From Echinometra lucunter (lineage: Eukaryota; Echinodermata; Echinoidea; Camarodonta; Echinometridae), in the NCBI GenBank assembly GCA_029962745.1, contig CM057154.1:14751763-14815762 (forward strand): DNA of 64,000 nt, written 5' to 3'. A program made the position numbers and the translations under genes. How positions within the stretch are numbered: position 1 is the first letter of the stretch; the number at the start of each line of letters is the position of its first letter. The notes beneath the pieces are model-generated. The model was not told the DNA's origin. It saw nothing but the letters and a program-made list of their open reading frames with translations, and did no database searches. Positions 38,331-50,503 of this stretch are shown in pieces.

Positions 38331-39258
38331 AAATAAAAGTATTTTCTTAAGCATCAGGGAACTTTATGCCACTTTGGGACTAGTTTACTGGCATAACTGG
38401 AAGTGGAAATTTTATTAAAAGAACTGAGCATTAGTGGCAGCTCTGTGCTATCTGCTTGAAAGTGCAGAGTCCTGAATGTGATAAGAAGCAAAAAATGGGA
38501 ATGCAAAATACAGTGTACTTATGGAAATTATTCTTGACATCTACTGAGTTTGGGGGCAGTGTACATGTATGTGACTGTTAGGATTTTAAGGACATTTTTT
38601 TAGATTTACCGGTAATCTAGCGTAGGAAATGTAGTAATACTGATATGAACGGTACCAAAATGCTCAATGAGACACCATCAAGAATTTCTCAACTACTCCA
38701 TAGAACATTTCCAAGTGGAAACTACATATGTAAAACATATTTTCTTGTGTTTCGCGCCAGTCTGCAGGAATGCAGTTCATAATAAAACAAGTGAAAAGTG
38801 ATATTCCATACATCGTTCAACCGCACACATGTATGTAATTACGAAAATGTTGTCTCGATTTCAATATTCATGTATTGGGCCAAGCACCGACATTTATTTT
38901 CTAATGAGTGTAGCAGAAATCAGAATGCAAAACCATGTTACATGTATTTCAATTTTTTTGTAATGTGGCATTTTAAATGACTGACCTCCTCAGAAACATT
39001 TTAGCACTCCCTTCCTCTGATCTTTCAATTGACTCTGTGCCCTTAGAAGTACAAAACTGAGCTGGAATTCTTTAAACTTTACCACAGGAGGTGAGGCCTC
39101 CATATGCAATGCCTACATGTACTGTATATGTGCAAAACATGAACAGTTGTACATGTACTAACATGACCAGCAGCCATTATGAAAAATGAATAAAGAACAC
39201 TTCATTTTGAAGTGAAATGAAAGGAATTGATAAGGGCAAAGTACTTGGATCATCCCCC

Positions 39259-40455
39259 CCCGGGGGGGTCACTCTCCACATGGCCTGCTACGCACCCGCG
39301 TCCAGAAAAAGCGTCGAAAAGGGTCCCGTTTCAGGCACTCAGGCGTCGTCGACGTCTTTGGCAAAAAGGGTTGCTTTTCAGCACCATTCGCTGGTAAATC
39401 GCCGTTTAGGGTAGCCTTTTCTCACTCTTTCACGCCATTTAGGGTTGCTAATTTGGTTATGCAGATTACGCCACTTAGGGGTGCAATTTTAATCTACGCC
39501 ATTTAGGGTTGCAAATATAGGCAAATTTGAACATACCTACGCCATTAGCACCATAGGGATACAAAATAATCCTCGCACACGCCGGCGCGGCCAGTACTTA
39601 TGAGAGTACAGTCGACAGTCCCCAAAGCTAGTCTCTTACACCCGGCTCTATACTAGGCAGCACGCGTTACGCAGAGGATGCTATGCTATGGCTATGCTAA
39701 TCATCGATTCTAATGCAACCATTCCGTGCCTGTTTGAAGGGACTATGCTATGCTCGGCTGCACGGCATGCATTTGCACCATCGATATTTTAAAAAATGGA
39801 TAAAGCATCAGTGCCCTCGTTGGAAGCCGACCACAGACACCGGAAACACTTAGAAGTACTCTCAAGTTCCACAATTTCTTTTTTTATATCTAGCATTTTC
39901 CAAACGTCTCAAAACACATTATTATGGCATCGTGAGTTTCATTTGACGGAAATTTTATTACCATAGAAGAGCTGTTTATTGGTGAGTAAATATATCAAGT
40001 CTGAGAAAAAGTTTTACTCGTGTGTACTTTAACCAGTGTTAACTGGTTTTCTTTCGTGTTGTTATTCCTAGAGGCTAGCCCCATATACTGTTAATTGTGT
40101 TGTGTTTTTGAATTCAAGTCAGTAGTGGCCTAGCGTTACTTACATGTAGATCTATCCTGTCCTTGATTGACCCACTCACGGGAGTGATAGCTTGACTTTT
40201 CTTTGTGTACAGTTCAATGCAAAAACAAAATGCATTTTAGACTAGTAATATATTTCAGCTTAATGAATTATATAACCACAAATGATAGGTGCAAAAATCA
40301 CATGAGTAAAATTTTTGTTCTCAGACTTAAAAAGGGTAAGTCCACCCTAGAAATTTTACTGTTTCAATAAAAGGAGATAAATTTGAACAGCATTTTAAAA
40401 CAGAAATGAGCAAAATATGGAGTCTCTGAGGCGTCGCAAGAAATTCGAACATGCT

Positions 40456-40486
<31 letters not shown>

Positions 40487-41077
40487 GGGGGGGGGGGGGG
40501 AGACTTTTTACAGTCTCTGCAAAGTCTCCGCGACATCTTCGAGATGTATCCATTAGTTGCGGAGACTAATTATATCCGTGACTGCTGAGACGTCTCTGCA
40601 ATATCTCCGAGACGTCTCTGAGCCATCTCAGAGACGTCTTGGAGATCAGGAGGAGACCAGAAAGACTGATGAGATGTTGCAGAATGCAGAGACGTCTCCG
40701 CGACTCTACCTGATGATGTTTGACCCCCTTTAGAAACCGCGTAACTGAATGCATGCTGACATTCCTCCTGGTCCAAGTCAGGTGCATGATCCTGCAAATG
40801 CTCCATTATAATTATTTTGAAACTTGTCTCAGAGACGTCTCTGTTGGTGAGATAGGGCCTCTATATAGGTATCAAATTAATCGATTTCAATGTTTACGCC
40901 ACTTAGGGTATCAAATTCGGGGAATTCCCTGTTCACGCCACTTAGGGTGGCTTTTTTTCAAGGGTTACGCCATTTAGGGTTGCAAATTTGGTTAATAGGT
41001 TACGCCATTTAGGGTGCATTTCTGAGGTTGTCGGACACGGGTGGGTAGCAGGTCATGTGGAGAGTGACCCCCCCGGG
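39259..41077. mobile_element. Inverted-repeat element, 1.8 kb, with direct subterminal TTAGGG-containing arrays
   Basis: The left end CCCGGGGGGGTCACTCTCCA continues CATGGCCTGCTACGCACCC. The right end is its inverse, ...AGCAGGTCATGTGGAGAGTG then ACCCCCCCGGG, making inverted arms of about 45 bp. Just inside each end, the 16-mer CGCCATTTAGGGTTGC (with variants) occurs four times at 28-39-bp spacing: 39400, 39433, 39469, 39497 on the left and 40897, 40936, 40968, 41003 on the right. All eight are on the same strand. The centre has a GAGACGTCTC-rich segment (40580-40850) with poly(T)-poly(G). No coding capacity. Confidence 0.8.
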
Positions 41078-42701
41078 CATCCCCCCCCCCCTCCCCTCAA
41101 AATGGGCTTGGGTTCCTGAAAACTCCACAAAGTAAAGAGAAACCATTCAAACTGTTGCATAAAACCACAGAATATGATAGAGAAAACAATTTTGACTTTA
41201 ACAGAAGCCTTGAAAATACATAACTTCCCCTCAAAAATTTGTAAGGTCAAAATCATTTTCTTTAGCAGGGGGGCTCAAAATTTTCAATGTATCATTCCCA
41301 CTCAAACAAGTTTTAAAATGCAGCCAGTTTGCAATGCATTAACATTTACAGTAGGAATGAAGGGACAGGTGTGAACACACTATGCATATGAGAAAACTGC
41401 CTGAAGGATCATTAGTTGACTATGGGGATCTCATTGATAAGCTGCTCTTCAGCTGCTGATGTGAACGCAGCATCTACATGAGAAAGCTGCCCGAAAGGTC
41501 GTTCATTGACCATATGCCTGAACAGAGATACAAGTGTGAATGCAACATGCAAGTAAGAAAGCTGCCTGCAGGGTCGTTAGTTGACCATGGGAATCTAGCC
41601 TCCGAGACGCTCTTCTCGCATTGCTGCATGACCAACCCCTACGGCCAGCAAGCCAGCCATTATGGCTGAAATGCCTGCCTAATCAATGCTCAAATTGCAC
41701 ATTACAGTACCCATCAACGCTACACTATCTTTCTCTTGCCACAGTAACAGAAAAGGATGGGGAAAATGAGGGGAAAAGAGCAAGGTACAACCATGGATGC
41801 TGGAAGCATTCCACGATATTAAAATTTCTCGTATTTTCTACATTCATGTTTAGGTTATGCTCTGGCTTGATAAATTTCCCCTATATAGGACAACTTATAC
41901 ATGTACATGTATAATGATACAGTAAGGTTTTGAATTATTTCACAGTTGATTTTAGCCTCAGTTCCAGAAATGGAGTAATGGTAACCCTTTTCTTATCACT
42001 AATACACATTGTGCAACAGAACTGGTCATTCTAAAATAATAAGGGTAAAATGTCATGCCAAGAATTTCTGTGATATTCACTATCTGCTCAACCTGCTAAA
42101 AAGAAGAACATTTTCACGACGTAGGAATGAACATTCATAAAGAAAACATGTTCATTGCAATGACCTGCTTTAATCAAATCAATGCACAGACTGATACACA
42201 TCCGCCTATTAAAACCTAATGGAGTAATGCTGGGTTTTTGATAATTCATGCAAATTTGCATTGGGCAGATTGTACATTTACACAGTCTGCATTGCTGGTT
42301 TTTGACCATCTTCCAGGGAATCGCATCATTCATACATAATTTGCACAATTTGGCCATGTACATGTAGATGACAGAACCAATGATTGAAGCTATGAAAATG
42401 TCTTTTGGTGATGGGAACACTTAAACTTCCCATACATTTAGCCTGCTAAGACTAAGAGTCTATTCACTCACTTTACAATACATGTAAGTCTAATCCATCT
42501 TAATAAGGCATTAACATCCTATTTATACTAAACCCATTCAGTTTAAGTGTTAATCCTTAACAACACTGATAATAGATTGAAAGATTGACAGGGTCGTGAG
42601 AGAAAGACAAGGATGCAAAAGAAGAATGTACAAAAGGATATGCATGTACATGTACATGTACTTGTAGATAGATGAAGGCAACAGGGGAGAATATATGAAG
42701 A

Positions 42702-43495
42702 GTTTCATTCCAAAAGGAGCTAAATCCACTCTAGCTACTTCCGAGTAAATCACGCTTTTCTATTTCTCCACTTTCCCTTTACCCACGTATCTTTATATTG
42801 TTATCGGTTTTTAAGGGGTCAGACTGGACCAGTAATATAAGATTAGAAAAAATCTACCTGGTCTTTTTGAATTTTAATGAATTTTTTAAATTAAAATTTT
42901 TATGGATTTAGCTCCTTTTGGAAATGAAACCTTAGTCGAATGTCAATTTCTGCACATTGAAACATGTTTAACAATTGAAATTCAACATGAAACACATCAA
43001 TATTGCTGGCAGAGAACATTTTACATCTTTTCTGATGTTTATTTGTTGAGAATTGAATTTTTTATTTTTTATTGAATTTCCCATCTTTCCTCAAGACAGG
43101 AATTTTTTCAATGTTTCATTCCAAAAGGAGCTAAATCCAAAATTATGCATAACATAAAAATAGTTGAACTTGCTTACTCATGCCAAAATTTTGCACTGAT
43201 GATGTAGACTGCTAGCCAAAATATGTGCTTAAAAATCTGAATGCATAGCTTTAGGTATTGTGGTTTAATGAACAAATCCTAAATGACCATAGTGGATTTA
43301 GCTCCTTTTGGAATGAAACCGTTTTGGATTTAGCTCCTTTAGGAATGAAATCTAAATTTGTAACAATTTTTTTTCAACCTTCAAATTTTTTTTTTTTAAA
43401 TACGATAATGCATTTGATTCCCATGTCTGAGATGCACATATTTAACTTAAAAAAATCAATTTTGGTCAAAAATGGATTTAGCTCCTTTTGGAATC
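42702..43495. repeat. Six copies of a ~25-bp motif in both orientations
   Basis: GGATTTAGCTCCTTTTGGAA plus TGAAAC occurs forward at 42903, 43293, 43325 (one change) and 43473 (shortened). It occurs inverted at 42702 and 43113. The intervening AT-rich segments differ. The motif looks like the terminal inverted repeat of a fold-back element that has nested or recombined several times. Confidence 0.82.
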
Positions 43496-43599
43496 ATGTA
43501 CCTGTACTAGAAAGACTGCTACATTATGTACATGTACATGCACATGTACATGTTCAAGAGAGAAAGAGAGGGGGGGGGGGGGTGTGGTAATACTTTTTT

Positions 43600-43880
43600 T
43601 TTGTCATGTTGGTTCATCCGTTTTGTTTTGTTCTGCCTTAATGTGTCTTGTCATGTTATTGTTTTGTTGTTAAAATGTAGACATAAAGGGGATCAGCCTC
43701 TACAGGTCTTTGGCCTTTGCCGATCTCCTACGTCCACTACATTTTGATCTTTTGTCTTATTTCATAATCATGTTCTTTCATTTTACACCTTTTGCAATGT
43801 TTATGTATTGTATATACTTTGGTTTTTTATGGATGTGAATAAAGTGAATTGAATTGAATTGAATTGAATTGAATTGAATA
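43600..43880 (+). mobile_element. Probable retroelement 3' tail with (GAATT)n end
   Basis: It runs from about 43600 through CTACAGGTCTTTGGCCTTTG and GGATGTGAATAAAGTGAATT to eight units of TGAAT/GAATT. A 3' UTR with AATAAA followed by a short tandem repeat is the usual tail of CR1/L2-type LINEs. No coding part is preserved, so class is uncertain. Confidence 0.4.
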
Positions 43881-44939
43881 AAAAAATGTACATGTAGACA
43901 GGTTTATGATGAAATCAGTGGTCAGTTTTGGTATAAAGAAAAAAAGAGTGCATTTTCAATTTTTGTAGTGACCTTCATAACTAAGGAAAAAGTTTGCTTT
44001 CATAAATAAATGCAAATGCCTAATGAGTTTTTTTTAAGTGTGTGCCAAAATGATTTTTACACTAGATATTATTGCAGAATAGAGAGGAAAGAGATTAGCA
44101 GGGAAAATAAGAGAATAAAATTTCATTATAGGACAGCATTTGATTGCTGATCATAAAAACCCAACTTGTACAATGTAATGCTGCATGCTACACTCATGTA
44201 GAGAGATACAAAAGAACATAGATTAAAAGTAAGATAAACCCTATTCACAATAAGGTTATAAAATCTTGGACACACCACTCCATTGATCATCCATAGAACA
44301 CTATATGTACCGTACATGTATTTGAGGTCAATAACCTTACTGGAACACAAGAATACAATCGCAAAGGGATACAAAGGGGTGAAGGACCCCTGCAGATAGC
44401 CAGATACAAGTACATGTCTGACCCACTTTATTCTCCTCCTACACAATATCATTTTTTCATTTTACAATCTCTGAAAATCCTGACTTTAATTGTGTCAATA
44501 TACCTGCTGGTAACATTTGTTGTTCATTTCATACTATTAAATTTCTGCTATTTCTCTAGTATGTATATTTTCGTTAAAAATTATGTACGGTAGGTAAATT
44601 TCAGCACTGGCAGAAATGCACATTGCACATTACTGCAATACTTTTGCCATGGCAAGTGCACAAACATGAGCTTTACAGCAAAACACCAAATTCAAGTACA
44701 AAATAGTGTAAAAACAATCTACACGCATGTAATTTATTAAAGTCAACTTCAGTATATGTTTATTTTGAAATATGAGCAAAAATTCATATTTTTAGCACCA
44801 TCCTGAATCATAGTGAGCTATTTTTCAGTTTTTTTCTTGTTCATTCTTTCCTTGTACATTGCAATATGCAAGCTATCTACATGTACAATGCAGTGTATGA
44901 AATATACCAGTAGCTTTTACAAGTATCAAAAGAAATACA

Positions 44940-45825
44940 AATTTGAATGCAATTTTGTAGAATTTTATTCCTTTAAAACAGCTATTCCCGTTTATTGGAA
45001 AAAAATATCCCTGAAAGTGAAGAAGGTTTCCTAACATCTCAAGAGACAATGATTAAAAATATAATGAAGGTGACGAAAGCCTGTCGGTATATTCATAGAT
45101 TACATGTAATAGTTGAACAAATTTTTAAACCCCCTAAATCAGTAGATAAGTGGAATTGTCTGTTGAATACTCCAAACTTAGACTGGGTGAAAATATTTAT
45201 GGTTCCTATCAGCCTTTTATCAGGGCATGTTTATCACCACATATCCGTTATTTTCAGTTTGGTTAATTCACCATATACTTGGTGTAAAGAAGTACCTTAA
45301 AACATTAAACATTTCGAATTCTGATTTATGCTCATTTTGTTATGAATCTGAAGAAAGTATAGAACATTTATTTTGGGACTGCCCAATCATCAAAAGGTTT
45401 ATTGTGGACGTCCAACATTTCATTTTAGATGATAAAGTTATTTTGAGTAAAAACAATTTCTTGTTTGGATTTTACGGAAATGCCGCAATTCAATCTAATT
45501 TCGTAATCTTATATGCCAAATATTATATATTTTCCTCCAAATGCAAAAATAATGTATTGTCAATTAACTCCTTCAAAAGCATGTTAAGATATTATCGCTC
45601 TCTTGAACAGTACATATATGTTAAGAAAAATAAATTCATTTCCTTTGATAACAGATGGAATATTATTTTGCTGTAAACTTATATTATGACATTATGTCCT
45701 TTATATTACTATCAGTATAATCATGTTTATTTGATTCCGTTGTTTATATGAATATGTATATTTTCTGTTATGTTGTAAAGTCAGAGAAAGAATTGAATAA
45801 AGATATATCTTGAAGAAAAAAAAGT
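44940..45825 (+). pseudogene. 5'-truncated LINE ORF2 C-terminus with frameshifts
   Basis: Three reading frames, broken by at least two frameshifts, give successive parts of an L1/Tx1-like protein. The first is NFVEFYSFKTAIPVYWKKI. The second is ACRYIHRLHV...KWNCLL...LDWVKIFMVPISLL. The third, from about 45240, has CSFCYESEESIEHLFWDCP, the CxxC...HxxxxC zinc knuckle of the RT C-terminal domain, then LFGFYG, ILYAKYYIFSSKC and LRYYRSLEQYIYVKK before a stop at 45676. A tail with TTGAATAAAGATATATCTTG and an A-run follows to about 45825. Endonuclease and reverse-transcriptase domains are absent. It is a dead copy. Confidence 0.8.
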
Positions 45826-47214
45826 ATCAAAACACGTAGTGCTATACCTTTTACCATGTCGATGTAAATGGGCCAAGGAAATCCAGCATATAAATACCAA
45901 TGACTATCCAATTGGGTGGATTATCTGGCATACCCACAGCTTACTAGAGGTCATTTGAGTTTATGCATGAATCTTTTCCATTTCACGATCATACACAGGC
46001 ACAAACGAAAATATAGTACCTGTACACTGCATGTGTATATTGACCAACATTCATAATTTCTAGTTTGAAAAATCTTATTTTGAGCATCAAGGGCTGTGCC
46101 TGTATTTTCAAAGGTTGGCTGAGTCAAAAATGAAATTGCTTTGGACACTACTTATTGGAGAGACCAAGACAGTATGATGATTCCAAAATCAAATAAAATG
46201 ATTTTGCTAAATGAATTTTGGAAGTAGGCCTCCAAAACAAAACTTATTGACTTACCTTTCTGTTGCATTGCCCACCCCATCACATCAGGGGCATTGCCAT
46301 TCAATTTCACTAGTAGGCCTAAACGATACTGTACACGTAGACCAAATGTTACTAAATTTTAGAAGTATTAAAATGAAATGCTTTTGTAAATTCCTGTAAT
46401 AGATCAATCAGGACAATATAACAATAACAACAGTGCTGGAAATCAGTAGGAGAAAATGTGAATCTTTCCATACTTCTATTTCTACAACAATTTAAACTCT
46501 TTTAAATTTTTTTCACAATAGCACAATAGTCTCTGGTCTCGATAAGGTCGGAGATGTCCCTATGAATTTGATAAAACTCTGGATCATCTCTATCTTGAAT
46601 GGGATGGAACTACAGTATATCTAATTCAAAGAGATGATTACAGTGACGACTGCATGGGTAATAACTGAAGCAAGGGAACAGAGGCAAGGACAGAGAAACA
46701 AAGCCTGCCAATGCACTCACTAAATAAAATTAGGCAGTCAAAAGCTTTGCAAAGAAAAACATTTCCCAACAGTGTATTGCTCATCCTATGTAACCAAGAT
46801 GAACCTTCAGTTGGCATTCCCAAAGCAATTCATAGCAAAATTATCTCAACCACACTACACTAATATTGGTACAACAAGGTATTATGACCAATAATTGCCA
46901 TTTTTATTACTCCCTATTTGACCCCATTAAATCCCATTTTTTCAGTTCGTGCATAAATTCTACAGTGGACAAATAAATGTAGCTGAAAACAGGGGTGCAC
47001 TGCCTTCTCATTTTTGTCATTTTCAAAGTAAAAAAAAGAGAAACATAGTGAGTAAAACTAATGGACCTAGAATATAGTCTAAGTTACAAACACTAAAGTA
47101 CAAATCAAAATTAAAATATTAATATTGTTATGCAATGAATAAAGAAAATATACATTAATCATGCATCCTGTACTACATGAATTTTCATCATGACAGCACA
47201 AGAAATGTACTAGG

Positions 47215-47301
47215 CAGGGAAAAAATTAATTATTTTTTTTCCTGGGCTACTCTTTGAGCCCACCCGAATTCGCCCCGAGCCCCCGTGTATTTTTTTCCCT
47301 G
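47215..47301. mobile_element. hAT-type mini-MITE, 87 bp
   Basis: CAGGGAAAAAATTAA at the left and TTTTTTTCCCTG at the right. A perfect 8-bp target duplication GTACTAGG lies on both sides (47207-47214, 47302-47309). It shares CCTGGGCTAC, GAATTCGCCCCGAGCCCCC and GTGTATTTTTTTCCC with the 165-bp element at 10961. It seems to be that element with its middle deleted. Confidence 0.92.
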
Positions 47302-47639
47302 GTACTAGGTACTTCCAATAAATTATACTTATGTATAAACCACTCTTCATGAAAAAAAAGGCAATGTCCAAATTCCAGACATGCCTACTAGTACTTATAG
47401 AGAACATACAACTGTACTAGCAATCAATAAATAATGTGAATCTTCAATCTGTGTAAAAAGCTTTAATCCAGAATAGAGAGAAAGAGACTGTGAAAAAGAA
47501 AGAGAGAGAAAGAATAGGGGAGATAATCAAAGGATGAGCCACAAACCATCAAGGTCACACTCTCAAGCTGTTCACCCCTATTTCAATTAAAATGCCTCCA
47601 CACCAACTAACCCCAGCAAAGCCCAATTGACAAAAAATA

Positions 47640-48170
47640 TGATATCATGAATAATGAAAGGAAAATCAGGACTCTTCTAATTATGGCTCAAATTGATGAT
47701 ATTATCCCTCATTGGGCCCACGTCTGCTGGAGCTATCTGACTCCAAAGACGAACACCGACACAGTGACATGCATGACTGCTGCCTTTTCTGGCCCAACAT
47801 AATGGGCCATAATTATAATGGGAAAGCAAGCACAGCCGCCTCACTGCCACTACATAATGCTACTCCATTTAAGGAAGAAACTGATGAGCATCATTGCTCA
47901 CAGCAAAGCCGATAGTCTGCCAGGCTCCACTTCACAAAAGCATGCCGACAAGTACAGTCAAAAGGGCCTGCAACTATGAAAAGAGGGAAGGAAAAATGCG
48001 ACGTTTTCATGCGATGTTTCATACCGGAACAGAACGAGAATAAATTGCTATCCCTCTGATAAATCTAATAAGAGCCATGCGATGTTTCGTATTTGCCTCT
48101 ATTCAGCCAATAATAAATGATTTGTCAAATTATGTCAGGCTGCACCGAGAGTTTCATTAAAGCGAAAAAA
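47640..48170. promoter_or_regulatory. Possible intronic enhancer block
   Basis: A repeat-free stretch of balanced composition. It contains the palindrome-like CCATAATTATAATGG (47807-47821) with homeodomain TAAT cores and several TGGGCC words. The phrase GCGATGTTTC occurs twice (about 48010 and 48078). Function is inferred from composition only. Confidence 0.25.
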
Positions 48171-48645
48171 AAAAAAGGTTTCAACCACATGGTGGAAGAT
48201 CAATTTGTTTGGGGGTGTTAGCCAGAGATAGCAATCAATCTATGCTATCTACAATTGATCATCAGTGGGGAATTATAGATGAAGAAATGTTATGCCGCCT
48301 CAATAAAGAAGAAATAATTCTGACAAATGAATCAACCACTTTGTGTATTTGCTCTGTGGCAGGAACTGCACAAACACTTTTTGTGAACGAGCAGTTAAGA
48401 TCACAATTCGAGACTTAGTGCACCTCAATATACTACAATTGATTGAACTTTAATGTCTCTCTATAGAAAGCTCGGGTAATTTATGGTGAAATATTTTTGA
48501 CTCTTAATTCAGCTGTGCAGGCAGTTCCAGGCAGAATGTCAGAAGATATCACAAGGCACGTTGATTACGTTATCATACGATTCAGACGTACAGTGTAATT
48601 GACCATAACTTGGATATCACTCCAAACTCTATTCTGTGTCCTCTG

Positions 48646-49332
48646 ATACCGTGTTTACACAGTGACTCGGCTCGAGTGTTGAATCCTCAAGCAGGGTCGA
48701 ATGCTGCAAAAAGGGCAACTGTGATCGTGTTTATACCGAAACGAAAAAGGCGAGTTTGACACGGCCCGCGGATCACGAATGAAAGTAGAATTAACGTCAC
48801 AAATGTGGGAAATTTGCCTCCGACTACATTTTTCCACAACGTTCACAACAACGAGAGTGAGGCTGAGTTACGTTAGTTATAAAACTGCCGTGGTGGCAGC
48901 ACTATATTAAATATATAGAAGAATAAGTAATGCAAGGATCATACCAAACAGTGATATACCATACAAACAATTTTTCGAGCAAGAGTAGAATTTCACGATC
49001 CCTAAAAAGAGTATTTTTTTACCTAAGGAAATCGAGCAAAGGCAGGGGCATAGCACGGACAAGAGAGCTATCTTGCACGATACCGGATGCGGCTATTCCG
49101 TGTTTGACCTACGGGTCATAGGGGTTTGACACGGCTTTCTGTTTACACACAAAAAAATAGACGAGTCTGACTCGGCTCGCGGGTTGAAACCTACGATTCT
49201 GGCAGATCAAAAAAGCGGTGTTCGACACGGCTCGCGGATCACACTGATCACATTTACACAACATAAAATTGCCGTGTTGAGCACGGGTCGTGTGTTGAAC
49301 CCCCGAGCCGAGTCACTGTGTAAACACGGTAT
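48646..49332. mobile_element. Inverted-repeat MITE with ATACCGTGTTTACAC ends, 687 bp
   Basis: The left end ATACCGTGTTTACACAGTGA continues CTCGGCTCG. The right end is the inverse, CGAGCCGAGTCACTGTGTAA then ACACGGTAT. This gives about 29 bp of perfect inverted repeat. Inside, GACACGG, CGCGGATCAC and related words recur several times in both halves. No clear target duplication and no transposase. Confidence 0.88.
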
Positions 49333-50164
49333 GAGTACATGTATATCCTGCAGGTATGCAGGTAGATTAATAAAAGAAAGGATTTATATTTTCATTGAAG
49401 AATATGACGAATCCAAGGATAGTATATTATTAATATTCTCTTTCTTTTTTAAGGTAGAGAAATTAATACCGTGGTGTACATGTGTGCAGTATGCGAATTT
49501 ACTACCAGATGTAATATTAATTATTTTCAACATGAGTGATCTACAACGTATATCAACTTTTTTTTTTCCTTGGGTGAACTTGTAGAGCAACTGCTTTTTT
49601 TAAATACTTCTTTTTCTTTTTTAATTTCATTACAAACTTTTGCTAACGTGAGCCACAAGACATCTTTATCATACACAGGTATAAATGAAATGTAGGTTTG
49701 TGCAAGGTTTGCACATTTTAAACACCCTTAAAAACATTCTAAATTGCCTGGGATTTTTAACAATAAAAATATATAAAATGCCCAATAGATTTGTGTGTTA
49801 TGAAATCATATATTGCATTTGTCTTTTTTAAAATTTGTTAGTATTTTCACGTTCACAGGTAAATGACCCTTTTTCTTTCATTTTAATTTCAGCATGTAAG
49901 ATTCCACAGTAGCTTACAACAGTATCAGAAAAGGAAAGTCTTTTTTCACCATTTCTTGGCCCATCAGACCAATAACACACAAGACCGACAACCCTACAGA
50001 CCAACTTTTCAGTCTCAAAGCCTTCTTACAACATTTCTTATGGATCATCAGACCAACACTTGGTCTTATGGGCTGAAAATCTAAAAGGTTGTCTGTCTTG
50101 CTATTGGTCTAATGAATTATTAATTTATTTTTTTTAGTCCTCAAGTATTCTAATATTATAATCC

Positions 50165-50503
50165 TCCCAGATGCTTAAGATTATCTGATTCTAAATTGCT
50201 TGTTTTCCCAAAAACTAAGAAATCATGGGAGAGCGGTCATTTGCACATGCTGGACCTTATTTATGGAATCAATTGCCACAAAAAATTTGTTATATTTCAT
50301 GTGTAGATTGTTTTAAAAATGACCTCAAAACTCACTTATTTAAAATTGCTTTCCAGTTGATCTACCTTCACACGGTCGTTCCTCTTTTTTCCCCTTCTTT
50401 CTGTTTCATGTACTTTTGCACTAGCGTAAGTTTTTTTTCTTCTCCACTGTGCCTTGAGCACTTAGTCATGTGGAATTAGTGCATTCTATATCATCATTAT
50501 ATC
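50165..50503 (+). pseudogene. LINE (CR1/L2/RTE-type) C-terminal fragment and 3' tail
   Basis: One frame reads PRCLRLSDSKLLVFPKTKKS up to about 50230. The next frame continues GERSFAHAGPYLWNQLP, then VDCFKNDLKTHLFKIAF. This order (LR.S.S.LL..P.TK...GERSFA.AGP.LWN.LP....V..FK..LKTHLF) is the standard C-terminus of CR1/L2/RTE-like LINE proteins. A one-base frameshift near 50225 breaks it. The tail with CCTTGAGCACTTAGTCATGTG ends in TCATCATTATATC, directly abutting MITE copy 4. Confidence 0.85.

Noticed and set aside
39400..41018. Interstitial telomere repeat
   Set aside because: TTAGGG appears once per ~34-bp unit and not in tandem; it is part of the longer CGCCATTTAGGGTTGC motif.
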